Assembly (NCBI GenBank): GCA_030761205.1
Contig: JAULJL010000005.1
Span: 4,613,501 to 4,677,500 of the forward strand
DNA from: Fremontodendron californicum
Lineage: Eukaryota > Streptophyta > Magnoliopsida > Malvales > Malvaceae
Reading direction: 5' to 3'
DNA: 64,000 nt
Shown here: positions 43,520 through 56,286 of the stretch, one piece after another
Numbering within the stretch: position 1 is the first letter of the stretch
How the letters are laid out: the number at the start of each line of letters is the position of its first letter
Made by a program: the position numbers and the translations under genes
Notes under the pieces: generated by a model
What the model was told of the DNA's origin: nothing
What the model saw: only the letters and a program-made list of their open reading frames with translations
The model's database searches: none

Positions 43520-44760
43520 AGTTTTGTACGTTCGTGTCGTATTCGTATTATTTTTTATGTTCGTGTTTTTTGTGTGTGTTCAAAGTATTATATTATTATA
43601 TAAATTTTTATATATTAATAATTTATTTTATATAAATTTTTATACGTTCGTATATTTATATTGTATTTATGTTATTTTTGTGTCGTGTCGTATCGTATTT
43701 TAACTTTTTTTATGTGTTCGTGTCGTGTTTCAATTCATCCAAATATTTTGCATAATTGGTCATGGTGATCCAATTAAGAGAAAATTTTGTGTGTCCGTGT
43801 CGTGTCTCAATTCATCCCATATTTTATATAATTTGTTATAATGATTCAATTTTGTGTGTTCGTGTTATTTTATTGTGTGTTTAAAATATTATAAATTTAT
43901 ATAAATTTTTACAAGTTAATAATTCATTTTATGTCGGTTTTGACATGTTCGTATATTTGTGTCGTGTTCATGTTATTTTTCGTGTCGTGTTTTAATTACT
44001 TTTTTCATGTTGTGTTCGAGTCGTATAATCATGTTTTGTCCTAAATTGCCGAGTCTAATTGACATTATTCAAATAACTCACAAATTTGTGTTGCGCGTCA
44101 TCATGTTCGTGTTATTTTTCCTTTTATAATCGTATTCAAGGTATTATATATTTATATAAAATTTGACACGTTAATAATTTGTTTTATGTAGATTTTGACA
44201 CGTTCGTGTATTTGTGTCGTATTCATGTTATTTTTTATGTCATGTCGTGTTTTAATTATTTTTTCTATGTTATGTTCGTATCGTATAATTATGTTGTATC
44301 TGAAATTACCAGATGTAATTGATCATATTCAAATAATTCTCAATTTTATACCTTATGTTGTACAAGAATAAGAATTATTATTTTTACTACTCTTACTTTT
44401 TTATCTTTCAAATTTATTACAAAATATTAATTCAAAATATTAATACAAAATATTAATTTATTACAAATTATTATCAAAATCTTTTTATTAACACATTCAT
44501 ATATTTGTATCATGTTCATTTTATTTTTCGTGTTGTATCGTGTTTTAATTATTTTATCATGTTATATTCGTATCGTATAATTATATTTTATCCAAAATTA
44601 CCGAATCTAATTGACCATATCAAATAACTCTCAATTTTATATCAGATGTCGTATAATAATAGAAGTTATTATTTTTCTAAATTATCTTCACTTCTCTTAT
44701 TTTTTTTATCTTTCAAATTTATTACAAAGTATCAATTCAAATTCGATAGCATATCCGTAG
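43520..44760. repeat. Degenerate GTGTCGTATTCGTG-rich repeats
   Basis: Three to four loose copies of a ~200-240-bp module with TTCGTGTTATTTT, ATTATATAAATTTTxACAC, TTAATAATT and CGTGTCGTGTTTTAATT (near 43530, 43790, 44090, 44470). Related single copies are at 39655-39780 and 56600-56780. Origin unknown; probably decayed dispersed elements. Confidence 0.6.
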
Positions 44761-44937
44761 CGAAACGAGGACATTTTTCTAGTTTAGCTAAAAGCTACCG
44801 TCGCACAATAAAATAAAATCAATACAAATGCTATAATAGCTAAATTTAGTAGGAAATCTTATGATAATGTTTTTTTTTTCCTAAAAGAAATTTGTTTATA
44901 CACCAAATAAATAAATAAAATTTGTGTTTGTTCACAT

Positions 44938-45204
44938 TAGATTTGTTCAAGTATGGATCGGATTTGGATAATCATTTTTTCAATTCGGTCTGGTCTGATT
45001 TGAATTACTATTTATTAATGAAAAAATTATTTAAATTTAATTATAAAATATATAAATATTAATATAAAAATAATTTTTTAATATTTTTAAATAGTGATCT
45101 GGACTTACAGACCGATCCGGTCTCAGCCTGAGCCAAACTTGAATAAAGAGTATGAAAAAAATTTGAACCGTAACTCAGCTCGGCTCAACTCATGAACACC
45201 TCTA
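44938..45204. mobile_element. hAT-like MITE family, copy 3
   Basis: Starts TAGATTTGTTCAAGTATGG and ends CTCATGAACACCTCTA; GATCGGATTTGG and GGACTTACAGACCGATCC inside. Confidence 0.65.
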
Positions 45205-48160
45205 ATATATATTAATATATATTTGCTAAATAAAAAAAACTCGGAGTTGAAACTCAATTAGTGTAGAACTTTATTATCTGATGAAAATATTTAGTAAAAT
45301 ATTATGCATGGAAACAAAGAATAATTGTGGTTGTAGGAGTGTCAACATAGGTCAATCGAGAAGTAGGGACAAGATTTCCATACCAATGCCTTTCTAGGAA
45401 TTTAAGAGCCTGAAAATCAGGTTGAGGAGTAATAATAGTAGTTTAAATTAGTATGAATTTTTTGGTGAAAGTGGTTAGTTGGGCTATTTTTCCAGCTAAG
45501 TAAAGCTTCCATGCATATATTTTTTCTTGAGTAGTTGGATTTTTTTTTTCTTTCAATTTTTTCTTTTAATTTGAGTGAGTAGTTGGTATTTTTAAAGCCT
45601 TAGACATCTTTAATTAATTTTATATATTTATATATATGCCTCTTTATTTAGCACATTTTAATTTTAGTGGTCCAAAAATCTATATTAGAACTACAATTTT
45701 TTTATTCTCCATCACATTAATTATTTTCAGTTTTTTATTTATCTTTTTATATTTGTTAAGCATATTTCAATTTAGCGGTCCAAACTCCAAATATAGCTTT
45801 TTAAGCCAATTTCTATTTATATTGGTATATAGTTTGGTAATAGAGGATCTATCCAAAAGCAACTTTAATTGATCAAAGCTTTTGAGTGCTAAGTTTGTTG
45901 ATGCTATGTTTAGCACTGAAAGTCTATTCCTTGCTTTTTCCTCTTGTTTTATGGAAGAATTGACTCTTAAAATTATAATATCTCACAAGTCACAACCTTA
46001 AATTAATGATAATTAATTTGTTTTTAAGAAAGCCTTGTCTTTTTCCAGACATTCTTTATCATGATTTGCTTTGATTAAGACTACTGATCCCAATTTTGTT
46101 TTTTTGTTTTTCCTAATTTTCTTCCAAACTCTTTTTTTTTTCCGTTTCAATTTAGAAATAAATAACTAAAGTTGTTGTAATTAAACCACAAACATTTAAA
46201 AAATAAAAAAACTTTGATGTAATTGCATTTCAATTTTCCTATCAGTTTCCATTCATATTGATCGCATGACAACTTCACCAAGGTGGCTTTATATATATAT
46301 TTTAATTTTCCTACACTGAAATAACCTTTAATCAAAGTGGAACTAAAGAATATTTACCAACAAAACAAAGGGCTTCAATTTGTTGAATTAAATCTAGCTA
46401 GAGATCAATATCTATATAAGAATTTATTTCATCACCGTTAACGAAGATTTTAAATTTTACAAATGGATTAATAAAGTAATACATATCATTTAAATATATT
46501 AAAATAAAATAAAATATATTACAATCTCATATAATTTATTTATGAAGTTTTTTTTTTTTTACTATATATCAAAAACGAATTTTATATATATATAAATATT
46601 TATACCAAATGTCAAGTAATAGTATTATTTTTGTTAGAGTGAGCTTCACTAAGTTAAAGACCCAACAGAAAAAGGAAAAAAAGGGGTCCACTATACATAA
46701 AAACCGACAATGGCAGTCGTGTTGTGAATTTTTTTTGGGTAAATCTAAAAAATATGCCGTGTAAAAAAAATAATATTTAAATGGTATAATAACTAAATGT
46801 TATTTGTAGAAGAGAAATGTAAAAATATAAATTTTTTAAAAGAGATATTATGTAGACAAATATACCCTTAATGAAAGAAATCTTTTCCTTCCCCTCAGCT
46901 TTCTTCCCTCCCTCACGTTTGTCCTTCCCTGCTGTAAATTTTTTTTGCATTGAAGCTCCCTTCTGCAAAAGCTTTCTTTCTTCTCGACAAACTAGCAAGT
47001 TTTGTTGCCAAAAACGGAAGGCAGTTTACATTGAAGCTCCCTCACGTTTGTCCTCGCTCATGTTCGCTTTCGCATCAATCTTTTTGGTTCAATATGCTTT
47101 GAGTCCATGAGTGCATTCTTTTTATTCTTTCTTTTTGATTTCTATATTTTGTATATTTGATATTTTACTATGTCCAGATTCCTTTTTGATGAGAGCTGTT
47201 CTAATTACAAAAATTATTGATATTGGCTTGCTGAAGAGGAAAAATCTCTTTTACACAACAACAAGGATTTTTTTTCATGTTTTATTAAGGTCAAAAAAGT
47301 CATTCCCTTTCCTTTTTACTAATTTCATAATTCATAATTTCCTTTTCAGTAATTTTGTTGTTGTATGGTATCAATCAATAGTAATTTTATAATAGACCGA
47401 TTGTTTTTCAAATTTTCCCAATTTTTTTGGGGTCCAAAATCCAAATAACTTGATGTACCTTGTGGGTGAATATCGATGAAGATCTATCCTAAAGAATTAA
47501 AATGTCAATGTCCACTATGAACTTATAACTCTTACAATGTAGGGTAAGGGTCCTAGAGTTTGGATAAAAATCCTAAGAATTGAACTCTAAAATGAGTTTT
47601 TTTTATTATTAAGTTAAACTTGTAAAAAAATAGTATTCGAACATTTGATTTAGTAGTTGATAGATAATTTTTTTTTTTTTAAAAATCGAATTAAGTTCTT
47701 TTTTTTTTTAAATTTAAAAAACATGTAAAAGTGTAAACAGAAATTACCATGGCCTAAAATGAAAGTTGAAGTAGATATTTTTGGTGAATAAGAAGTGATA
47801 TGAATGTTGAAATGTTAATTAAAAATTGAGCAAAACCGAAGCAATTGTTATCTTTTTTTAAGAAGGATTGATATCATAGGAATTTCTTCGGTTAATAGTA
47901 TTGAACAATGTATTCTAAAGGGAAGAAATAAAAGTAACCATGTAAAATAGAAGTTTGAAATTAATGACAAAGCTAACCCAAAGACCATTTGCAAGACTTA
48001 AAACACTGAATTATATTAATTAATTTAGAACATTAAAAGTAGATGATTCAATGGAAATGGTGAGGGGGAGAAGGGTCATTGCCAAAACACAACTACCTCT
48101 ACTACATTGCTTTTGTTTGTGTAGGGCCATGTTTTCCTCCATTGACAAGAACCCCTACCT

Positions 48161-48170
48161 ATATATAAGC
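48161..48170 (+). promoter_or_regulatory. TATA box of GDSL-B
   Basis: ATATATAAGC about 100 bp before the ATG at 48264; a CTTAGATTAACATTC stretch about 20-35 bp downstream may hold the start of transcription. Confidence 0.65.
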
Positions 48171-48263
48171 AGTGCCTATTCTTAGATTAACATTCAAAGA
48201 CAAAGTCTCCATTAATAAAAGAAGTAGGCTTAGTACTGTATTATTCCTCCTTCTGCTGCTTCA

Positions 48264-50498
48264 ATGGCAAGCTCAGTTGTTCTTCTTTCATGCATGGTTT
48301 TAGGCCTTGTCTTGGCAACTTCAACTACTCAAGTTGAAGCTGCCAGGGCATTTTTTGTATTTGGTGATTCTCTTGTTGACAATGGAAACAACAATTTCCT
48401 AGCAACCACTGCTCGAGCAGATTCACCTCCTTATGGCATTGATACTCCTACTCGTCGTCCCACTGGCCGCTTCTCAAATGGCAAAAACATTCCTGATTTT
48501 ATCAGTAATTGGGATCCATTTCTCTTTCTTTTTTCCCTTAATTATTCTGTATATATATATATATATATCATGTTAATTGAACTGACTTAATGTTTGTATA
48601 TATATATATATTATCAGGTGATGCTCTTGGTTCAGAGCCAACATTGCCATACTTGAGTCCAGAACTCAAGGGAGATAGGCTACTTGTTGGTGCCAACTTT
48701 GCTTCAGCTGGAATCGGAATCCTCAATGACACTGGCATCCAATTTGTAAACCCTGAAATCTCTTCTTCAATCTTCTCAAAATTCAACTTTTTCTTGAGAT
48801 TTAGAGAAGCTTTCCTTGACATTTTTAGTTCCATGACAATGTTGTCCAAACCCCATTTTGGCTAGCTAATTCTTGTTTTTTTTTTTTTCCCCATCAAATG
48901 ATACATTGGCAGATAAACATTATAAGAATGTTCAAGCAATTAAAATACTTTGAACAATACCAGAGCCGGTTGACTGACCTTGTCGGATACGATGAAGCAC
49001 AACGGATTGTAAACAATGCCCTTGTCCTCATCACTGTCGGCGGCAATGATTTTGTGAACAACTACTACTTGGTGCCATTTTCTCCAAGATCTCGCCAATT
49101 CAGTCTACCAGATTATGTTCGATATCTCATCTCTGAGTACAGAAAACTTCTAATCGTAAATTTCTTCCCCTTGTTTTTAAGTTTTTGTCACATTAACTTA
49201 TATATGATAACATGAAAAATGTGCTTCAAAAACTGTTACTTGGAGACTTGTTAGCTTACAAATTATATTGCAGAGACTATATGATCTAGGAGCTCGGAAG
49301 GTTCTGGTGACCGGTACCGGACCGTTGGGTTGTGCTCCGGCGGAGTTAGCCATGAGGAGCCCAAGTGGTCAGTGTGACCCTGAGCTGGACCGAGCTGCAG
49401 CCTTGTATAATCCACAACTGGTTGAAATGTTAAATGAACTCAATAGCCAGTATGGTGCAAATATTTTCATTGCTTCTAATACACGGCGACAAACCAATGA
49501 TTTCATTAATAACCCTGGAGCCTATGGTAAGTAAATTCATAATTCTGATATTTTTTTTTTTTTTGGGTATAAAGGAGGTCGCAATCCGAAAATAAAAAAA
49601 ATGATTGCAAATATTATATTCGAACTCCAAACCTTTTAAGAATGACTCTAACTAAACTAAACTCTGAGTTAATATTTAAACAAAATTAATACTATATTTT
49701 TATCACATCAAAAAGGAATACTAACAATTAAGAGTAATGAATGAGGCATTAATTAGGTAAGATTGGGGAGAATTGATAAAAGGCAGAGAGAGAGAGAGAG
49801 ATGCTACAGAATGGAGTCAAGGATGAACAACAACAAAAAAAAAGTGTGACATTTTGTTGACCTAATTAAAGAAAAAGTACCCAAATTTTATTTAATAGAG
49901 CAACCTACCCCCACGGACAATCACTATTAAATTATGATGAAAGCTACCAAGGCAATTACCAAAGATTTTGGATTTTGCTCCAAATTTCCCCCTTCTAAAG
50001 GGCAATCATGAGACACTTTACAACCCTTTATTTTTTATAACCATTTTAGGTATATCAGAATTAATCCTCAACAAATATATGGATTCCTATAATCATATCA
50101 TATCATTATTTTTAACATGATGAATTGCTGAATGTTATACTTTTTTTTTTTTTTTTTTTATAATACAAACACAGATATCTTCAGACTTTGTCTAGATCTA
50201 ATTCTTTTTTCAAACACGAATATCTTAATGTTCGAATGCTATATACTTCTTCTTTGCAGGATTTACCACATCAAAGATAGCTTGTTGTGGCCAAGGACCA
50301 TACAATGGCTTAGGATTATGTACTGCGGTATCAAATTTGTGCCCCAATCGAGACCAGTATGCTTTCTGGGATGCATTCCATCCATCAGAAAGGGCTAATG
50401 GGATAATTGTGGACATGATCTTGCGTGGTTCAACAAGTTACATGAGCCCCATGAACCTCAGCTCGCTCTTGGCTTTGGACTCCAACACCAGGACTTAG
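48264..50498 (+). CDS. GDSL esterase/lipase copy B (LTL1-like), intact
   Basis: Five exons: 48264-48504, 48618-48745, 48913-49155, 49274-49526, 50260-50498, all with GT-AG borders; 367 aa. Signal peptide about residues 1-27 ([20 protein letters not shown], then TTQVEAA). SGNH hydrolase residues: Ser36 in block I ([12 protein letters not shown]), Gly in GANFASAG (block II), Asn168 in [10 protein letters not shown] (block III), and Asp326 and His329 in [11 protein letters not shown] (block V). The overall sequence closely resembles plant LTL1-type (Li-tolerant lipase 1) GDSL esterases; the true substrate is unknown. The product should be secreted to the apoplast or cuticle. It is the only complete member of the three-gene tandem cluster. 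The start is the only ATG that gives the signal peptide, close behind the TATA box. Confidence 0.93.
49547..49670 (-). mobile_element. SINE copy in GDSL-B intron 4
   Basis: GGGTATAAAGGAGGTCGCAA, then TATTCGAACTCCAAACC (B box complement), then CTAACTAAACTAAACTCTGA. Confidence 0.55.
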
Positions 50499-50799
50499 TT
50501 AATAATTAGAATTTGCATTCTAATAAGGATAAGAAAACCTTGTGTCCTGCGATTGTTGTTTGCTTCCCATGTATTTGATTATTAATTATGTTGTTCCTGT
50601 GGTTGGAATTAATTTGCTTAATAAATTGTAATGTAGTGTAATGTAATGTTTCAGACTGTTTTTATGAGTAACTAAGTAGTCGCCCAATTGTTTGTTTTCC
50701 ATTATTTCTTCCTGTTCAAAACTTTGAATCATGTTGATCATTTGATCTTGTGACAAAAAAAGAAGAGAAAGGAGAAATGTTCTTGTATTTTTTGGGTTT

Positions 50800-51075
50800 A
50801 AGTATAAAAATGTTTTTGAAATAAAATTAAATAATCATTCAAGCTTTTATCGTTTTATTGTAATCAATTGAGTTATCGAACATTTATTTTCATTCAATGA
50901 ACATTGGATGGAAATTGGCGATAATCGTTAATCAATTTCCATCCAATCAAGAGTTTAATTGAGTGAAATAGATGTTTGAGTTTGAGAATTTAATTGATTA
51001 CAATAAAACGGTAGAGTTTGAATGATTATTTAATTTAAGTTTAAAGGTTTTTATTTTTATGTTTAAGTTTTTAAG
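50800..51075. mobile_element. Near-perfect palindromic MITE
   Basis: Two ~130-bp arms are inverted complements around about 50930. Left-arm landmarks ATTAAATAATCATTCAA, CGTTTTATTGTAATCAATT and ATTGGATGGAAATTG each recur as reverse complement on the right (CAATTTCCATCCAAT, AATTGATTACAATAAAACG, TTGAATGATTATTTAAT). No coding capacity. Confidence 0.8.
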
Positions 51076-51835
51076 CTATGGTCATTTTTTTTTTTTTTTT
51101 TATACGTGATGTTATCAAGGATGAATTTAAGCTCATATAAAATTTGAGATATCTTTAATTTTATTATTATATAAAAAATCTGCAATTTGAAGCCAGTTTG
51201 ATAAAAGACATAAAAAACTATTCATAAAATTGCATTAAATTACACTCATTGTCATTCTGTCCGTAGATCAGAAAAGGTTAATTTTATTCATTACTTTTTC
51301 ATCATTATTTTTACTATATTCATTATTATCATTTATATGTGTAGATTTATTTATAAATTGTGAAAATTATACTTATAAATAATAATTAAAATTATATTAA
51401 AAAATAATTAATAAAGAAGTAATGAAAGAGAATCGAATCCGACCAAAAATACAAAAAAAAAAAGAAAAAATTACTGCTAAAAATTACAAAGAAGAATTAA
51501 TGTTTTACCAAAAAAATACTGCTTAATAAACCTCACATGCAACCTCACTGGAATAAGAAAGGAAATATATTAAAATTAAGAATATCTTGCTGTTTAGCAT
51601 TTATTACAACATAAATTTGTTATAAATGACCTGTCAATTGTCTTGATAATTATATGCTAGCTTTTTCTTTTTTGGCCAACAATAATAAGCTAGCTTAAGG
51701 AGTCAATATCAAAATTATTTGAAGTACTAAACTAACTTATCATTTTCAAGTTTGGTTTTATTTTAAATTCAGATTTCTCCAAAATCTATGTTTGGATTGA
51801 AAACTTTGTTTCATGAATTGGATATATAGATGGAG

Positions 51836-51837
<2 letters not shown>

Positions 51838-51867
<30 letters not shown>
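51838..51867. repeat. (AT)n microsatellite
   Basis: Roughly 14 TA units. Confidence 0.9.
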
Positions 51868-51869
<2 letters not shown>

Positions 51870-53102
51870 ACATTATATTAATTTGGATAATTACATTTTG
51901 TACCATAATATATTTATGTCCTTATCATCACCCCCTTTAATTTCAAACTAAGCAGGTTCTATGAAATAGACTTAGGCATTTAAGTGTTTGGTTTTTATGT
52001 CTGATTGGCTGCATGATGGAGAAACCTTTTCATTTTCAAACTTTTTTTATAAAAAAGTTGGGTCACCCATTATTTTAAAGGCTTTTTTTAGGTAAATTAT
52101 ACAATTAATCATTTAAGTTTAACATATTTTTATTTTATTTTAATTGTCAAATTATAAAAAAATAATGATTTAATCATTAACGATTCTGTAATTATATTTT
52201 TATCATTTGACTGTTTGAAAGTAACAAAATGCTTATTATGTGCGTATGATATTAATGACCACATGACATGACCATATCATCTTAAAAGCCACGTTATTGA
52301 GATGACGTGGCACTGATAAATTAACATCTTAATTTTGTTGTTTTTTATTTTTTATTTTGGAGCATTTGAAGAACAAAAGAAGGCAATAGCTTCACCATTC
52401 AAGGTATATTATTTATGTCATCTCAGCTTAGGGTTGGATGATTAATCCAGTAATTTATCATTTTTTTTTAATCCACAAGGATTAGCCTCGTTAGTAAGAG
52501 GAGTAGCTCCCTTTCTTTGTAAACTAGGACCGGATTCTTGTGAGGAGCATTCTGAAAATAAAATTATATGAACACATTAAATTGAAATAAAAAAAATACG
52601 CCTTTAAAATTGTCCGTTGATAAGATTAGATTCAAGCAAAACATAAAAATACCCCTAACCGAAAAAATAAAATTATTGTTTACTATACTCGATCTAGAAT
52701 AATATATATTTTTATAGTCTAACAACAGCATCCTTACAATCCTATATAAATCAAGTCAAAGGCGTTGAGATTGATTAGTCATTTATTTAATCAGCATAAA
52801 AATGAAGTTTCTTGATAAATATATATGAGAAATTGCGAAAGATATTTATATAAATCCTTTTACCATTAGTTTTGCAAATGATCACTACCAATCATTTATT
52901 AGAGATCATACTCGAACTTGGATGAAAGAGATTCAGATTCAATCAAAATTCTGCTCTAGGCTAGCTCCAATGCCTATAGTTCAGCAAGCCATAGGCCAAT
53001 TATGTCCTGAATTTGCTTATTGATGTTAATAAATTAAAACAAGCAACAATTATACATCTAAATTTGGAACAATGGTAATACTTTTACATATTTCATAGTT
53101 TT

Positions 53103-53240
53103 TATATAAAAAAAAAAAGATATTGCAGTTTTGAAATAGAAAAATGGGTTGCAGATATTTGGATTCGAGTTTCAAACCTGTTAGATGTTACATTTTAAAG
53201 CTGATTGCATAAATCAATTAGACTAAGTTTCGAATTCAAA
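53103..53240 (-). mobile_element. SINE copy
   Basis: A-run, then AATGGGTTGCAGATATTTGG, then ATTCGAGTTTCAAACC (B box complement), then ATAAATCAATTAGACTAAG. Confidence 0.6.
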
Positions 53241-53641
53241 GAGAGGATTTGATCAATATGGAAGTGCATTTTCAAAGGGTAGGTAGAGCAGTTTGCTTGG
53301 TAGTGGTAGGGATGGCCTTAAGCTTAGCCAAGCTTAGCTGGAGAAAATAGCATAGTCTTAAATGTTCAATGGTCTTCCTGTAGCCAGAAAGGCAAGAAAC
53401 ACAATTGGGAAAAAAATTCCATGGGAGAGAAAGAGAGTTAGATGATAAATAAATAAATAAATAAAATAAAACAACCCAATCAACATTTACTAGGAGAAAA
53501 ATTAAGAAACAACCTTATCCACCAATGCGGCGCCTCATTACTTTGGTTTCATACATTAAGGATGAACATAGACTAATCCATACGATATGTATGCATGGCA
53601 ATTCATCACTTCAATGTTCCAAAACACCGTGACAAAAAAAA

Positions 53642-53658
53642 GGGGGGGGGGGGGGGGG
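53642..53658. repeat. G17 homopolymer
   Basis: Seventeen consecutive G after an A run. Unusual in this AT-rich DNA; it could be real or an assembly artefact. Confidence 0.9.
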
Positions 53659-53815
53659 TGGGACTGCCTAGCTAATTTCTTGGATGCTGTCTTAGTGAAG
53701 CCATAAGAGACCAAAGGGTTCCATCTTTGGCCCCTTGTAATTAAATTCTTGCCATCTACTATCTATGATCTTTTGCTTTTTTTGTTAATTTAATTTATGA
53801 TCCTCTACTTTTTAA

Positions 53816-54105
53816 TAGAAATGTTCATAGATCGGGTCGGACCGCGATTCAGTTTTTTTACATTCTTTATCTAAGTCCGTTTCGGACTGGCTCATAGGGT
53901 CGAGTTACTGTTCATAAAATATTAAAAAATAAAAAAAATACTTTTATATTAATATATTTATATTTTTATAATTAAATTTAAATAAAATATATTTTTATTA
54001 ATAAATAATAATTCGGGTCGAACCGACTCGAATTGAAAAAAAATACTTATTTAGACCCATCCTATATACAAATTGGACGAATAGTTCGACCGTTGAACAA
54101 GTCTA
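53816..54105. mobile_element. hAT-like MITE family, copy 4
   Basis: Starts TAGAAATGTTCATAGATCGG and ends GACCGTTGAACAAGTCTA; GGGTCGGACC and GGGTCGAACCG inside. Confidence 0.65.
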
Positions 54106-54489
54106 CTTTCTACTAAGAGGTTTGTTAAATGGGTCATACTTGATATTTTCATGGTAAATTGGTAATTATTGCACTTCCTAAGAAAATATAGGCCTTGAGT
54201 TTAAATTTTTCTCTCTCTAATACTTTTTTTAAATACGATTATGAGTATTGTTTAAGTTAAAATCATTTTCTGGAACGATTTTAAGAATATATTCTCTTAC
54301 ATTTGATACATTTCAGAATTTTATTCCCATAGTACTACCTACAAAGGACCAAACTTACTATAAAACTATAAAGGATAGTTTACATAAAAACTATTTACAA
54401 AGATTGAAATTGAAAATCAAATGTTGGGATTTTATAGATATACTTTTATTTGGTCTGCTTAATAGCTTTTCCTTTTGCAAAACTCTATC

Positions 54490-54990
54490 TAATATTTGAT
54501 ATAATTTTGATAATCTTTGTAACAATTTTGATAATTTTAAATATTATTTTGATAACTTTTGATATAATTTCGATAATTTTATATAATTTTAGTAACTTTT
54601 GATATGATTTTGGATAACCATTGAAATAATTATAGTAAACTTTGATATAATTTTGATAACATTTGTAATAATTTTAATAACCTTTGATATAATTTTGATA
54701 AATTTTGATATAATTTTTATAACCTTTGGCATAATTAGTTTTGTTAACCTCTACTATAATTTTGGTAACATTCAATATAAGTTTGTAACATTTGATATAA
54801 TTTTGGTAACTTTTGAAATAATTTTGTTTAACTTTTGATATGATTTTGGTAACGCTTGATAAAATTTTGGTAACTTTTGAGATGATTTTGGTAAATTTTG
54901 ATATAATTTTGTAATAATTTAATAACATTTGTAAAGTTTTGTTATCATTTGATACAATTTTAAAAACTTTTGTAATAATTTTGATAATTT
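54490..54990. repeat. 21-bp minisatellite (TTTGATATAATTTTGATAAC-type), array 1
   Basis: About 23 degenerate units of TTTGATATAATTTTGATAAC plus one base, with frequent TTGG/TTGA and length variants. The same family fills 60950-62540. It creates artificial ILITFDII-like and ISKVTKI-like ORFs on the two strands. Confidence 0.9.
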
Positions 54991-55589
54991 TTAATATAAT
55001 TTTATATATATAAAAAAATATAATATATAGATTTACTAAAAAAAAAGTTTCTAAATGGAAATTGTATATTAAAATAAATTATATTGATCTATTATATTAT
55101 ACATGCCCAAAGCACGTGTAGTATAAACTAATAGAATCAAATATGGTGGTACTTATTTAGTTGAGTTTTTATCCCGTTCGATTAAACTTTATTTATACTT
55201 TTTGTAAATAATAAAGAGGAAGAATCATAGTACAATTTAGAAAAAGAAAATTAAAAAAATGCAAATATATATATAATATTTAGGATGCTCATTATGTATA
55301 TATAATCGACATGCATGAAATCAGATATGTCTAAAGATCTTATTTATTCAATTTGGTAAGTTTGAATTGATTTGAGTCGAATTTGAAACATGATAGTCTT
55401 GAATTGTTGGGTTTTTTTTTTTTTTTTAATTAGATATATAAGATACAAATTGAAGTGAAATATTGGTGTTGTCAATCAATACATCAAAATTCCAATCTCA
55501 TTAAATTTGGAATTTGAAGGTACCATTTGTCAGTGCAAGTATCTTGTCAGTTACCAGTCAGCAGAAGGGCGAAAACTGCAAAACGAGAC

Positions 55590-55862
55590 CCTTCTTTTTT
55601 TCTTTTTGTTTTTTTGGGTGAAATGGATGTAAGGAGATAGATAGACCCCCAAGGGCTTGTACTCTTAACCTTGTGGGTTCGAAGTTGAGGGTTCGAGTTA
55701 AGGCAAGGCCTATCGATGCCTTGGATGTGTCCCACCACCATGTGGGATTTCCAGGTTCTAGTAGGACCAAGAGACTGAGAACTTCCTGGATCGATGATTT
55801 CCAGTTTCCCACTAGAAGACCCTTTGTTATTTAGCAAACCAAAAAAAAAAAAAAAAAAAGAA
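55590..55862 (-). mobile_element. Possible second SINE-like element
   Basis: A discrete GC-richer block in AT-rich DNA, with TRNA-like GGGTTCGAAGTTGAGGGTTC (about 55676) and a terminal A-run (55840-55859). The orientation is uncertain because the A-run is at the right end while a T-run is at the left. No clear target duplication was found. Confidence 0.35.
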
Positions 55863-56111
55863 AAAGAAAAAAGAAACTGGAAATAGAGGTTTGTTGAACT
55901 GCTTTTGCAATGCCAAGTTAACGCTCATTCAAATCAAATTTTTTTTTTTATTCTGAGGAAGAAGCATTTCGAGTCCAATTTTTTTGAGATGAAGACTTAA
56001 ATTATATGCATTTATCACTGAATCAATTGTTCGGATACGTTTAAATCAATGTTTACTATGCATTAAACTTCTAGATCCCTATTCATAAGGTCTTTCCATT
56101 TTTACTTACAA

Positions 56112-56286
56112 CCATGCTATTCGGACTTATTTTTTAAAATATCGGTTTCTGACACTTGTGATTGACATATATTCGGACGTGTTTATGAGATATAATCTTT
56201 TAAATATATGAATTTTTAAAAAAATGAATATATTCATATTAAACACATACCCGTATCCGACACTCACCCGAATTCAAATAACATAA
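56112..56286. mobile_element. MITE copy D
   Basis: CCATGCTATTCGGACTTATT at one end and CACCCGAATTCAAATAACAT at the other; CCGTATCCGACACTCACCC inside. Confidence 0.75.

Larger units (their letters stand above)
39260..48160. other. GDSL-A to GDSL-B spacer, transposon debris
   Basis: Almost 9 kb without a recognisable gene. It holds hAT-like elements (40031, 40916, 41961, 44938), GTGTCG-rich repeats (39655-39780 and 43520-44760), poly-T runs (39931-39946, 41331-41353), and an AT-rich remainder. A short repeat with GAAGCTCCCT and CTCCCTCACGTTTGTCCT occurs twice at 46905-47060. ORFs such as 45636-45872, 46871-47110 and 47111-47392 have hydrophobic, low-complexity products without domains; I do not call them genes. 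Confidence 0.6.

Noticed and set aside
46871..47392. Two adjacent + strand ORFs of 79 and 93 aa
   Set aside because: They are low-complexity hydrophobic products with no similarity I can name, no promoter context, and a local repeat that makes chance likely.
52470..52580. A tRNA-like stretch (GATTAGCCTCGTTAGTAAGAGG) considered as a tRNA gene or SINE
   Set aside because: No cloverleaf with paired acceptor arms could be drawn and the family landmarks of the SINE are missing.
54653..54928. ILITFDII-like and ISKVTKI-like ORFs, also at 60965-61248
   Set aside because: They are translations of the 21-bp AT-rich minisatellite.
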